A stretch of DNA of 12,929 nucleotides from contig CAAFWX010000077.1 of the NCBI GenBank assembly GCA_900766795.1, positions 1 through 12,929 on the forward strand, written 5' to 3'. The translations under genes and the position numbers were made by a program. The notes beneath the pieces were generated by a model. It ran no database searches and was not told the DNA's origin. It saw nothing but the letters and a program-made list of their open reading frames with translations. Position 1 is the first letter of the stretch; every line of letters starts with the position of its first letter. This stretch comes from Oscillospiraceae bacterium. GTDB lineage: Bacteria; Bacillota_A; Clostridia; Oscillospirales; Ruminococcaceae. Shown piece after piece: positions 1 to 7,389 of this stretch.

Positions 1-380
1 CTGCCTTCAACGAGGTCAATTCCCGAAATATGCGAATAGATTTTGCGCGGCGGAGTTACGCCCTCGCATTGGGGGAGGTAGCCGCTCGAAATATAGACGA
101 AATCCTCCGGAACAACCTTATCTCTGATGATTTTCTTGTCGTGGTAAATGTCGTATAAAAAAAGGTTCAAAGCTTCAACGCGCTGAACCAGACCCTTTTC
201 GATTTCCGTAAAATCCTCTGCCGAAATGATTCGCGGAATTGGGTCGAAAGGGAACAGCTGCTCCTTGAATACGCCGTTCTTGTAAATGCCGAACTTCACG
301 CCGTATCTGCGCAAAAGCTCGTTAATCTCATCAACATTCGTGATAGGCGTATTGACGGACTGCTCCAGTAATGCCTGCAT
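1..380 (-). CDS. Circularly permuted type 2 ATP-grasp protein, N-terminal part (partial)
   Basis: The open frame starts at ATG 378-380 and runs off the left edge, giving about 126 residues without a stop. It is recognised by family pattern: an N-terminal segment, then EKGLVQRVEALNLFLYDIY, then a VVPEDFV/SSGYLP stretch and a GIDLV motif at the cut edge. This is the order seen in COG2308 (circularly permuted ATP-grasp, DUF404/DUF407). Family members are presumed ATP-dependent carboxylate-amine ligases, often next to alpha-E-domain and transglutaminase-like genes; those partners would lie outside the window. The start is supported by GGGAG about 10 nt upstream and by a consensus promoter 80 nt upstream. 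The catalytic ATP-grasp residues are in the missing part, so activity cannot be judged. Confidence 0.85.
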   Translation of the reverse strand, partial: MQALLEQSVNTPITNVDEINELLRRYGVKFGIYKNGVFKEQLFPFDPIPRIISAEDFTEIEKGLVQRVEALNLFLYDIYHDKKIIRDKVVPEDFVYISSGYLPQCEGVTPPRKIYSHISGIDLVEG

Positions 381-407
381 AGAAATCACACTCCCTGTTT
401 TTGCTAA

Positions 408-451
408 AAGCAAAGGGCGCTTTGGCTTAATTAACCAAAGCGCCCTTGCTT
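408..451 (-). promoter_or_regulatory. Strong hairpin at the 5' end of the ATP-grasp leader RNA
   Basis: Positions 413-425 and 435-447 are perfect 13-bp complements (AAGGGCGCTTTGG) around a 9-nt loop. A further 4 bp (408-411 with 448-451) pair past one bulged base at 412. In the minus-strand transcript the hairpin begins within a few bases of the expected start site (about 454) and is followed by UUUGCUUUU and then the coding start. It could be an attenuator/terminator or a 5' stabilising hairpin. Part of the U stretch is used up if the stem extends, which weakens the terminator reading. Confidence 0.6.
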
Positions 452-460
452 CTTGATAAT

Positions 461-489
461 ATTATACATGAATTATTTTCTTTCGTCAA
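461..489 (-). promoter_or_regulatory. Sigma-A promoter of the ATP-grasp gene
   Basis: On the minus strand the sequence reads TTGACG (484-489), a 17-base spacer, then TATAAT (461-466). That is 5/6 and 6/6 to consensus at optimal spacing. The predicted start is near 454, giving a leader of about 75 nt that contains the hairpin at 408-451. Confidence 0.85.
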
Positions 490-692
490 TGTCACATTTT
501 CACAATTTAATCCGTAATAAACCCCGTAAAAGCAGCAAAATGAATATTCTGGCGTAAAAACTTTCATTTTAATGGGAAAATATGTAATTTTTGGGCTTTT
601 GAGCGCAGAATTTGCCAATCATTTGAATTCTTGTTTTTCGTGATTTTCACTGCACGACATGAGGGAATGCTGCCGCAAAGCACGTCCGATTA

Positions 693-721
693 TTGACAAT
701 GCTCATCGGCTGTGTTATAAT
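693..721 (+). promoter_or_regulatory. Sigma-A promoter of the ABC transporter operon
   Basis: TTGACA (693-698), a 17-base spacer and TATAAT (716-721) match consensus exactly. Transcription should start near 728, leaving a leader of about 120 nt before the ATG at 848. I found no T-box motif or known riboswitch in it. A short CGGG/CCCG stem (746-758) followed by TTTTATT is the only terminator-like element and is weak. Confidence 0.9.
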
Positions 722-847
722 AAAAGAAGTGCGTTTGAGTTTTGTCGGGTTGCGCCCGTTTTATTGGCGCTGTCTGACAAAAGGTCGGGGGAGAACGCTG
801 ATTTGAGCGCCCGAAAAGCTTTCCCAAAAAACAGAGGAGAATGACAC

Positions 848-2359
848 ATGTACAAGAACAACAAGCGTATAAGATACGCGGCAGCATTTCTTTTGATGGC
901 AATGCTCGCGGTGATTATGTGCGGCTGCGCGGGAACTGCCGCCGCCTCAAAGGTTGCGGGCGTTGACGACCTGCCCGGCGCCGTCATCGGAACACAGCTC
1001 GGCACAACGGGCGACACCTACGCCGCCGATTATGTCGAGGAAGGCTCGACGATAAAGCCCTACAACAAGGGCGCGGACGCCATCATGGCGCTGAAACAGG
1101 GCAAGGTTGACTGCGTAATTATAGACAACGAGCCTGCCAAGAAGTTTGTTGCGCTCAACAGCGACCTGTCCATTCTGAGCGAGGAATTTGTAACCGAGGA
1201 TTACGCGATTTGCATTGCGAAAAGCAATACAGGTTTGCTGGAGGATATCAACCGCGCGCTGGCGCAGCTGAAAGCCGACGGCACGCTGGACAGCATAATC
1301 AACAACTACATCGGCGACGATACGGGCAATTCTCCCTATATCTCGCCCGAGGGAATTTCCCGCACGAACGGCACGCTGCGCATGGCAACGAATGCCGCGT
1401 TTGAGCCATACGAGTACATTCACGAGGGCGAGATAGTCGGAATTGACGTTGACATGGCGACCGCAGTTGCCGACATTCTCGGAATGGAGCTTGAGATACA
1501 GGATATCGAGTTCGATTCAATTATTACTGCGGTACAGTCCGGCAAGGCGGATATCGGCGTAGCAGGAATGACCGTGACCGAGGACCGACTCAAGAACGTA
1601 AACTTCTCCGACCCCTACACCACCTCAACGCAGGTGATTATCGTCCGCAACGGAACAAGCGCTTCCACAGGATTTATTTCCGCGGAAAAGTTCAAGACAA
1701 ATTTCATTGACGACAACCGCTGGGAGTACATCGCAAAGGGACTTCTGACAACCATTCAGATAAGCTTTTTTGCGGTTATCATCGGCGTGGTTTTCGGCTT
1801 TGTTCTGGCGATAATCCGCTTTTCGTGCGACACGACGGGCAAGCTTAAGGTGCTGAACCTAATATGCAAGCTTTACATAACCGTTATTCGCGGAACTCCC
1901 GCAATGATTCAGCTGCTGATAATATATTATGTAGTGTTCGCAAGCTCAAATATCGACGCAGTGCTTGTTGCAATCATTGCGTTTGGTCTTAATTCCTCTG
2001 CATATATCGCAGAGATAGTGCGCTCCGGATTGTCCTCTATCGACAAGGGGCAGTTTGAAGCGGGACGAAGCCTTGGCTTCAATTATGTCAAGACCATGTG
2101 GTATTTCATTCTTCCGCAGGCTGTCAAGAATATTCTTCCCGCGCTCGGAAACGAGTTCATCGTGCTGCTTAAGGAAACCTCCATCTCGGGCTATATCGGC
2201 ATACGCGATCTCACCCGCGGCGGTGACATAATCCGAAGCAGAACCTATGACGCATTCATGCCGCTGATTGCCGTTGCGCTGATTTACCTTGTGATAGTCA
2301 TGTTCCTTAGTATGCTTGTCGGAAAGCTGGAAAAGAGGTTGAAGAATGATGAAAGATAA
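848..2359 (+). CDS. Amino-acid ABC transporter: permuted substrate-binding domain fused to permease
   Basis: This 503-aa membrane protein should bind a polar amino acid outside the cell and carry it through the membrane with the ATPase encoded next. Residues 1-27 form a lipoprotein signal (hydrophobic core 11-24, candidate lipidated Cys27). Residues 40-158 match the second lobe and C-terminal return of an SBP_bac_3 protein: LGTTGDTYA 51-59, ligand Asp in IIDNEPA 91-97, [16 protein letters not shown] 141-156. Residues 176-268 match the first lobe: EPYEY 186-190, GIDVDMA 198-204, MTVTEDR with the carboxylate-binding Arg247. Lobe 1 therefore follows lobe 2 and each occurs once. Residues about 295-495 are a HisM/GlnP-type permease, with the EAA loop at 404-424 (EAGRSLG...ILPQA). 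AGGAG at 835-839 sits 8 nt before the ATG. The gene overlaps the ATPase gene by 14 bp. The substrate is not determinable. Confidence 0.93.
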   Translation: MYKNNKRIRYAAAFLLMAMLAVIMCGCAGTAAASKVAGVDDLPGAVIGTQLGTTGDTYAADYVEEGSTIKPYNKGADAIMALKQGKVDCVIIDNEPAKKFVALNSDLSILSEEFVTEDYAICIAKSNTGLLEDINRALAQLKADGTLDSIINNYIGDDTGNSPYISPEGISRTNGTLRMATNAAFEPYEYIHEGEIVGIDVDMATAVADILGMELEIQDIEFDSIITAVQSGKADIGVAGMTVTEDRLKNVNFSDPYTTSTQVIIVRNGTSASTGFISAEKFKTNFIDDNRWEYIAKGLLTTIQISFFAVIIGVVFGFVLAIIRFSCDTTGKLKVLNLICKLYITVIRGTPAMIQLLIIYYVVFASSNIDAVLVAIIAFGLNSSAYIAEIVRSGLSSIDKGQFEAGRSLGFNYVKTMWYFILPQAVKNILPALGNEFIVLLKETSISGYIGIRDLTRGGDIIRSRTYDAFMPLIAVALIYLVIVMFLSMLVGKLEKRLKNDER

Positions 2360-3086
2360 TGTGATAATCCACGTTGAGAACCTGAAAAAGAACTTTAACG
2401 GGCTGAACGTCCTCAACGGAATAAATATCGACATTTGCAAGGGCGAGGTGGTGGTTATTCTGGGACCCTCGGGCTGCGGAAAGTCCACCTTCCTGCGGTG
2501 CCTTAATCTTCTGGAAACGCCAACCGAGGGAAAGGTGTTTCTTGACGATGTGGAGATAACCTCGCCGAATACCAACATAGACGAGCAGCGCCGCAAGATG
2601 ATGATGGTGTTTCAGCACTTCAATCTCTTCCCGCACCTCACGATTCTGGAGAACCTCACCATAGCGCCGATAAAGCTGAAAAAGCTCCCCAAGGAGGAAG
2701 CCGAGAAAAAGGCGATGGAGCTGCTTAAACGCGTAGGGCTTGAGGAGAAAGCGGGCGCGTACCCGAGTATGCTCTCGGGCGGTCAGAAGCAGCGCGTTGC
2801 GATATGCCGTGCGCTGGCGATGGAGCCTGAGGTTATACTCTTTGACGAACCGACCTCTGCGCTTGACCCCGAGATGGTGGGCGAGGTGCTTGACGTCATG
2901 AAGGAGCTTGCTTCCACGGGAATCACGATGGTATGCGTGACGCACGAAATGGGCTTCGCGCGGGAGGTTGCGAGCAGGATTGTTTTCATCGACAACGGCG
3001 TTGTTGCCGAGGACGACATCCCCGCCGAGGTTTTCGGAAACCCCAAGAACGAACGCCTGAGAGAGTTCCTCTCAAAGCTGCTTTAA
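2346..3086 (+). CDS. Polar amino-acid ABC transporter ATP-binding protein (GlnQ type)
   Basis: This 246-aa cytoplasmic ATPase powers the transporter encoded immediately upstream. All nucleotide-binding elements are present: Walker [10 protein letters not shown] (40-48), Q-loop Gln90, signature LSGGQKQR (143-150), Walker [10 protein letters not shown] (163-171), D-loop SALD (171-174) and switch His200. Length and motif wording fit the GlnQ/HisP group of polar amino-acid importers. Two ATGs in a row (2346 and 2349) could start it. AGAGG at 2334-2338 lies within the end of the permease gene, and the 14-bp overlap implies translational coupling. Substrate specificity lies in the partner, so no gene symbol is given. 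Confidence 0.96.
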   Translation: MMKDNVIIHVENLKKNFNGLNVLNGINIDICKGEVVVILGPSGCGKSTFLRCLNLLETPTEGKVFLDDVEITSPNTNIDEQRRKMMMVFQHFNLFPHLTILENLTIAPIKLKKLPKEEAEKKAMELLKRVGLEEKAGAYPSMLSGGQKQRVAICRALAMEPEVILFDEPTSALDPEMVGEVLDVMKELASTGITMVCVTHEMGFAREVASRIVFIDNGVVAEDDIPAEVFGNPKNERLREFLSKLL

Positions 3087-3111
3087 TGCAGCGCAAATTC
3101 CGCACAAAAAT

Positions 3112-3145
3112 AAGCCGCAGAAGTTCCTGCGGCTTTTGCTTTCTG
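3112..3145. terminator. Bidirectional intrinsic terminator between convergent operons
   Basis: A 9-bp stem (AAGCCGCAG 3112-3120 with CTGCGGCTT 3127-3135) closes a 6-nt loop. On the plus strand it is followed by TTGCTTTCT. On the minus strand the stem is followed by ATTTTTGTG. It therefore can end both the transporter operon (stop at 3086) and the minus-strand cassette (stop at 3193). Confidence 0.85.
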
Positions 3146-3146
3146 A

Positions 3147-3176
3147 CGGGGAAAACCTTGAGGGAGGTTTTCCCCG
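3147..3176 (-). other. Second hairpin at the 3' end of the minus-strand cassette
   Basis: An 11-bp perfect stem (CGGGGAAAACC at 3147-3157 with its complement at 3166-3176) surrounds an 8-nt loop, 16 nt past the stop of the 377-aa gene. No T run follows on the minus strand, so it is more likely a 3' stabilising stem, or part of a double hairpin with 3112-3135, than a terminator on its own. Confidence 0.55.
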
Positions 3177-3192
3177 CTGTGATGTTTGGGGA

Positions 3193-4326
3193 TTATTCCA
3201 TGATATTTCTGAATTCGTTTGGTATTCCCGACGGTGCAACGCTCTGATTCTGGAGAGAGAACTGCATATCGAAATAGGAATCCTTGTTCTTGCTTTCAAG
3301 GGCGCTGAAAGCCATGTCCACGGTGGGGAAAATCTCAACGTCCATCTCGAAGCCTGCCTTGATTGGCGAGGAGTCGTTTTCCTGCTTGTCTATGTAGATG
3401 TATTGACCGTGCCCGTTCGCCATTCCCATGAAAAAGCTGACAAGGCAGGGAATACACACGCTTCCTCGCGCGAAGTCCGATTGCATAAGCACCGACGGCT
3501 CGAAGCAGTCCTCTCCGATGAGGTATATTCCCGCGCCGATTCGCCGGTCGAAATAAATCGGGATAATGTCCTTTTTGTAGCTTTTTTCATTGCCTTTGTC
3601 ATCGGTGATGGCGCGCAGCAGCCGCTTCGCTTTCTCCTTGAAAACCTCTGCGGGGGCTGCGGCGCGGTTTGTGAAGCGCTCTGTTCTGGGATTGGTTTCG
3701 GGGGGACAGTTCTGCTTTTTCAGCTTTTGACGATACTTGATGTATTCCTGCGACATGTGCACAAGGTCGCGCTCTTTGCGGTCGTCAGGGTCGCGCGCTT
3801 TGGTGCTGGATTTTCCCGAACGGTTCGCGCCGCTGCCGTTGACGATGAATCCCTTTGAGTTGAAGAAATCGCAAATCGTCTTATGCAAAAGTATCCGCAG
3901 ACACCTTTCCCAAGCCGCATTGTATTCTTCGCTGCCTTTCTCGAACAGCACGGGAGGGGCTTTTTTGATTTTTCGGGTCTTTAGGATAACCCCGCGAAGC
4001 TCGCTTTCTGAAATCCAGCCCGCCTCAAACGCGTTTTGCGAAATCGCAAGCAGCAGATAGTTGTCGCGAATCGAAACGCTCTTGTCGGACAGCCTTTCAA
4101 GGTCGGCGGATTTCTCGATTGTCATTCCTTTTACAAGGGCTGCCGCGCCCTTAATGAAGTCGGATTTGCGCTCGGTGAATTTCGCGATTTCCGCCTTTTT
4201 GCAGGCGAGGAAATATTGATAGATGAACGAACCTGTGCGGTCCATGGAGGTGAGTTCGGGGTTCTTGTCGTGATAGCGGCTGTTGTAGTCCAGAAGAATA
4301 CTTTTGAGCAGTTCGTGAGTGTCCAT
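3193..4326 (-). CDS. Unrecognised 377-aa protein, last gene of the ClpP/VirD4-like cassette
   Basis: I do not recognise this protein. It has no signal peptide or clear membrane segment. Three parts can be seen: a mainly helical N-terminal region (1-160), a basic, polar linker rich in Lys/Arg/Ser/Pro (about 162-235), and a C-terminal region with strand-like hydrophobic runs (IIPIYF 254-259, AGIYLI 265-270, VCIPCLVSFF 290-299, QYIYID 308-313). The last 30 residues are polar. The ATG at 4324-4326 follows GGGAG, and only 12 nt separate it from the stop of the upstream 558-aa gene, so the two are co-transcribed and probably co-translated. Both can be expressed from the promoter at 6092-6120. A GxxxxGKS match at 166-173 is not credible as a nucleotide site. 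Confidence 0.85.
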   Translation of the reverse strand: MDTHELLKSILLDYNSRYHDKNPELTSMDRTGSFIYQYFLACKKAEIAKFTERKSDFIKGAAALVKGMTIEKSADLERLSDKSVSIRDNYLLLAISQNAFEAGWISESELRGVILKTRKIKKAPPVLFEKGSEEYNAAWERCLRILLHKTICDFFNSKGFIVNGSGANRSGKSSTKARDPDDRKERDLVHMSQEYIKYRQKLKKQNCPPETNPRTERFTNRAAAPAEVFKEKAKRLLRAITDDKGNEKSYKKDIIPIYFDRRIGAGIYLIGEDCFEPSVLMQSDFARGSVCIPCLVSFFMGMANGHGQYIYIDKQENDSSPIKAGFEMDVEIFPTVDMAFSALESKNKDSYFDMQFSLQNQSVAPSGIPNEFRNIME

Positions 4327-4338
4327 AGATTTTCTCCC

Positions 4339-6015
4339 TTATTCCGCGCTGCCGGAGATTTCCTTGAATGTTCTGTTAAGCGCCTTTGAGCGCATCTGGT
4401 TGGAAACCTTTTCAATACGGTGGATTGCAAGGCGGATATCCTGCGAGAGGTTACGGAAGTTGTTGCCGAACGAGAATGCCGTCAGCCCGCTTGTGTAAAG
4501 GAATCCCTTGATTGAGGTGGTGATAAGGCTGCCGAAATTGTAAAGGTAGTTGTTATAGTCCGGGTCAGGAATATCCGGGTTTGCTTCGCTCTGTCTGCGG
4601 AGGATTTCCCTTAACTTTTCTGCCCTCGCGGCATATTCCTTCTTGTCGAAAATCGCAGCGTCAAACTCCTCGTTCGAGTCGTTGTCATGCTCAAAGTGTA
4701 CTTCTTCGTCTAAGGGTTCCTCAATGCCGATATAGTAGTAGTCGCCGCCGAGAAGGTCATTTCTCTGCTTCGGCTTATTTGTGTAACGGTAGAAGTGGGT
4801 TGCCATGTACACTCTGTGAAGCAGCTGCTCAAAGGTTTCGCAGACGTCGCAGTAATGCGAGTTTCCGCGGATTGCAACGCTCTCCCACAGCGCACAGTAG
4901 AGGAAGCAGTTGAGTATATCGTCATCATCATCGTTTGTTGCCCAGGTGTTTTTGATACCCTTGTTCTTAATCATGTAGATGAGATTTCGTATGCGCTTGT
5001 CGGTTTCCTCAAGGTCTGCGCCCAGAATAAGCTCGATGAAGTTTATGTTCATTCCGCTGAGCATATCCTTGATGTAGCGCGTTGAGTCGTTAATCCACTT
5101 TTCCTGCTTGTTGAGAATGTCGAAATTAGAGAGTTCCTCGTCATACACCGCAAGGTCGTCCTCGTCAGAGGACATTTCGAGCAGGGAGTGCTCCTCGTAG
5201 AAATCCGCGTCAACTTTCTGAAGGTCGCCCAGCAGCTTGCTAAGACGGCTGCTTGTTGTCGAGAGCACGCTTTTCCCCTTGGTGAACAGGTAGATGTCAA
5301 CCATCTTTTCGATGTCCGAAGCCCTGAACCGAACGCCCTCTCCGAACAGCTTCATAAATTCATCATAGGTTTCAAAAAACTCGTCCGCGTCGGGGATTGT
5401 CATGGAAACAGCCTCGTCCCAGTTGTTTCTGTACTTCTCGAAAGCCTCGTCGGAATCCTCCGCGCTTAAGGTGAAATCCTGACCGAGCGCGCGGCAGTAT
5501 GCGCCGAAGCCGAACTGCTTGCAGAAGTCGAGGTAGTCGGGCTCGCTCTCGGAGTATTCCTCTAAGGGGAGAGCCTCGTCGTTCATCATCGCCCGCAGGC
5601 GCTCAGCGATTCCCGACAGACCGAATCGCGGCAGGAACTTGTCCTTTGCGAGCAGGTCTGCGCTTATGGAATCCGCGCCGCGAAGAGCGCTGCTCTCGGT
5701 GTTCGCGGCGAGCGCGATGATGTTCTCGAACGAGGGCAGAATGTTGCGCTCAAGGCAGATAAACGCGCAGTAAAGGAACTTCGCGTACATTTCGAGCTGC
5801 GCGGGCGTCAGCTCGTCCTCAATCCCCGCGAGGAGCTTTTCTGTGAGCGCGTGGGACTTTTCGTTGTTGGTGGAGTTGTCGCTGTTTACGATGTCGTCGA
5901 GATAGCTGTTTGTGCGTGCGAATACGCTGTTTTCGATGGATTTGAGGGAGTTCGCAACGGTGCTGCGATTACGGTTGAAGTTGAGTTTGTCCTGTGCTGT
6001 ATATGTTCTGTTCAT
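4339..6015 (-). CDS. Unrecognised 558-aa acidic helical protein
   Basis: I do not recognise this protein. It is cytoplasmic by appearance (no signal peptide or clear transmembrane helix), predicted largely helical and strongly acidic, with runs such as SSDEDD (282-287) and NDDDDD (361-366). A CDVC pair occurs at 389-392. A FLYCA segment appears twice (80-84 and 371-375), each beside an amphipathic helix, which may mark a distant internal repeat. The C-terminal part (about 490-545) mixes small and hydrophobic residues and ends in a basic amphipathic helix. An open frame extends 35 codons upstream, but the ATG at 6013-6015 is chosen because GGAGG lies 9 nt before it and the consensus promoter at 6092-6120 starts transcription about 70 nt upstream. 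It is followed 12 nt later by the 377-aa gene. Confidence 0.85.
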   Translation of the reverse strand: MNRTYTAQDKLNFNRNRSTVANSLKSIENSVFARTNSYLDDIVNSDNSTNNEKSHALTEKLLAGIEDELTPAQLEMYAKFLYCAFICLERNILPSFENIIALAANTESSALRGADSISADLLAKDKFLPRFGLSGIAERLRAMMNDEALPLEEYSESEPDYLDFCKQFGFGAYCRALGQDFTLSAEDSDEAFEKYRNNWDEAVSMTIPDADEFFETYDEFMKLFGEGVRFRASDIEKMVDIYLFTKGKSVLSTTSSRLSKLLGDLQKVDADFYEEHSLLEMSSDEDDLAVYDEELSNFDILNKQEKWINDSTRYIKDMLSGMNINFIELILGADLEETDKRIRNLIYMIKNKGIKNTWATNDDDDDILNCFLYCALWESVAIRGNSHYCDVCETFEQLLHRVYMATHFYRYTNKPKQRNDLLGGDYYYIGIEEPLDEEVHFEHDNDSNEEFDAAIFDKKEYAARAEKLREILRRQSEANPDIPDPDYNNYLYNFGSLITTSIKGFLYTSGLTAFSFGNNFRNLSQDIRLAIHRIEKVSNQMRSKALNRTFKEISGSAE

Positions 6016-6024
6016 ATTGTTAAT

Positions 6025-6030
6025 CCTCCG
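6025..6030 (-). promoter_or_regulatory. Ribosome binding site fixing the start of the 558-aa gene
   Basis: CGGAGG on the minus strand, 9 nt before the ATG at 6013-6015. The farther upstream ATG of the same frame lies upstream of the predicted transcription start and has no such site. Confidence 0.85.
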
Positions 6031-6091
6031 TGTGATGTTATTCGTGTCGTGCCGCGTCGTGAAAAAGCGTAGCTTATAATATTCCAAAATA

Positions 6092-6120
6092 ATTATATCC
6101 CAAATGGATTTTGCTGTCAA
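6092..6120 (-). promoter_or_regulatory. Internal sigma-A promoter before the 558-aa and 377-aa genes
   Basis: On the minus strand TTGACA (6115-6120), a 17-base spacer and TATAAT (6092-6097) match consensus exactly, in the 117-nt gap after the VirD4-like gene. The start is expected near 6085, giving a leader of about 70 nt. It would allow the last two genes of the cassette to be made independently of the operator-controlled first promoter. Confidence 0.88.
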
Positions 6121-6132
6121 GGTGCTGACGCT

Positions 6133-7374
6133 TTAGCCCTGAGGCGTTTCGGCGCTGCCGCTCTCGGTGAAGGAGTAGGGCTTTACCTTATCGACAAATC
6201 TTCCTCGGCTTCCGCGTTCAATGAGGATTTCCTTGTCGAGCGGCATATACATGATTTTGTCGGGAGTCATGCCGCTTCGGTTGGCGATGTAGTCGCAGGT
6301 GTCGCTGTCGCTTCCGCCGAGATATACGATGTGGTCGCAGTTGTTGATGATGGTGCGCGCGTTGCTGACGCCGTATTTCGAGTCAAGCTGGGTAAGGCTC
6401 TGGAGAATGACGCTGACATAGATATCGCGCGAGCGGATTATGGAGATGAGGTTGTCGAAGTCGGGGATAATCGTGCTTGCCGCGAAGTCGTCAAGCACCA
6501 GCCGCACGGGCACGCGCAGGCGGCTGTTGGGGTTCTTGTCCGCCTCTTTTATCAGCGTGCGCAGGCACTGGGTGTAGAAGATGTTCACCAGTCCGTCAAG
6601 CGAGCGGTCGGAGTCGCTGACATTCACGAAAAGCGCAGTGGGAGCGTTTCCGATAGCTTCGATTCTAAGGCTGTTTTCCTGCTGAAGCATGTCCATAACC
6701 TCGCCAATATAGAACTGGTTCAGTGCGTTGGTGACGAACTGGTTAATGCAGCCCCATGTCTTTTCGGCAGCCATAACCTGCTTGAAGGTGGAGTAGCGGC
6801 GCGCGGTAATGCTTTCGGGTGCGGTAAGCTCCACTTCGTTAAGGAATCCAACGCCTAACCCTCCGCCTCGGCTTCCTATCAGGCGGTAGCATTCAACAAC
6901 GGAAGCGAGGTTGTGCTCCTCCTTTGGGAGATATTCCAGCACGAAAGCGATGAGTGTTTCGATGACGGTTCGCGCGCTTTCCGTCCAGAATCTGTCCTCG
7001 CTGTCCGAGGGCTGCACAAGGGCGTTTGTGATGGTTTTGATGTCCTTTTCGCTGTAACGTCCCAGACGGTCGCGCCCGACATAATCCAGCGGGTTATAGC
7101 CGCAGGAGTTCTCTGGGTTTACGAAATCCAGCGTCATGACATTGAAGCCCTTGCGCCTGAGCAGATTTCCGTAGTTCTTAGCAAGGTTTCCCTTTGTGTC
7201 GGTGATAATCATGCTTGACGAGGAGTTGATAATCAGCGGAGCGACATAGCCGCCCGTCTTGCCCGCGCCCGAGGGACCGATAATCATGTCGTTGTTGTTG
7301 AGCGCGGTTTCAAATGTGTTTTCGGAAATGTAGATTCCCTGTGCTATCTGGCGGTTTCCGTAGTACTTGTTCAT
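6133..7374 (-). CDS. VirD4/TraG-like P-loop ATPase lacking membrane segments
   Basis: The 413-aa protein matches the soluble motor domain of type IV secretion coupling proteins (VirD4/TraG), which are hexameric ATPases that move DNA or protein. Walker A is GPSGAGKT (33-40), followed by SMIITDTKGNL (54-64), the typical D-KG motif. Walker B is RLVLDDF (291-297). The family segment SVILQSLTQLDSKYG (321-335) and NNCDHIVYLGG (344-354) complete the match. Two departures stand out: the N-terminal transmembrane region of true coupling proteins is absent, and Walker B ends in DD rather than DE. A Gly-rich stretch (169-177) contains VGF. No relaxase or mating-pore gene is near. The frame stays open upstream, but AAGGAGG 8 nt before the ATG at 7372-7374, overlapping the ClpP stop, sets the start. 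It may act as a soluble or peripheral motor; its substrate is unknown. Confidence 0.9.
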   Translation of the reverse strand: MNKYYGNRQIAQGIYISENTFETALNNNDMIIGPSGAGKTGGYVAPLIINSSSSMIITDTKGNLAKNYGNLLRRKGFNVMTLDFVNPENSCGYNPLDYVGRDRLGRYSEKDIKTITNALVQPSDSEDRFWTESARTVIETLIAFVLEYLPKEEHNLASVVECYRLIGSRGGGLGVGFLNEVELTAPESITARRYSTFKQVMAAEKTWGCINQFVTNALNQFYIGEVMDMLQQENSLRIEAIGNAPTALFVNVSDSDRSLDGLVNIFYTQCLRTLIKEADKNPNSRLRVPVRLVLDDFAASTIIPDFDNLISIIRSRDIYVSVILQSLTQLDSKYGVSNARTIINNCDHIVYLGGSDSDTCDYIANRSGMTPDKIMYMPLDKEILIERGSRGRFVDKVKPYSFTESGSAETPQG

Positions 7375-7382
7375 TGTGATAT

Positions 7383-7389
7383 CCTCCTT
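7383..7389 (-). promoter_or_regulatory. Ribosome binding site fixing the start of the VirD4-like gene
   Basis: AAGGAGG on the minus strand, 8 nt before the ATG at 7372-7374. It overlaps the stop codon of the ClpP-family gene, which suggests tight translational linkage of the peptidase and the ATPase. Confidence 0.9.

Larger units (their letters stand above)
381..847. other. Divergent intergenic region with two promoters and a leader hairpin
   Basis: No credible gene lies in these 467 bases. They hold, left to right, a hairpin in the leader of the minus-strand ATP-grasp gene, that gene's promoter, an AT-rich stretch of about 200 bases in which I see no coding or structured element, the plus-strand promoter of the ABC transporter, and a leader of about 120 nt. 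Short open frames here have no convincing ribosome binding site and no recognisable protein. Confidence 0.7.

Noticed and set aside
841..843. ATG at 841 as an upstream start overlapping the transporter gene
   Set aside because: It is only one base from the ribosome binding site and is out of frame. The ATG at 848 has proper spacing.
659..844. Small plus-strand open frame before the transporter
   Set aside because: It overlaps the consensus promoter at 693-721 and has no protein character.
728..847. T-box or other known riboswitch in the transporter leader
   Set aside because: The leader is too short, and no T-box core sequence or known aptamer pattern is visible.
3790..3850. GxxxxGKS (residues 166-173) in the 377-aa protein as a Walker A motif
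   Set aside because: It lies in a polar, basic linker and is followed by a charged stretch instead of the helix a P-loop needs. No Walker B is found after it.
3136..3858. 240-aa plus-strand open frame
   Set aside because: It is antisense to the 377-aa gene, starts inside a terminator region and has no ribosome binding site. It is the shadow of a codon-biased gene.
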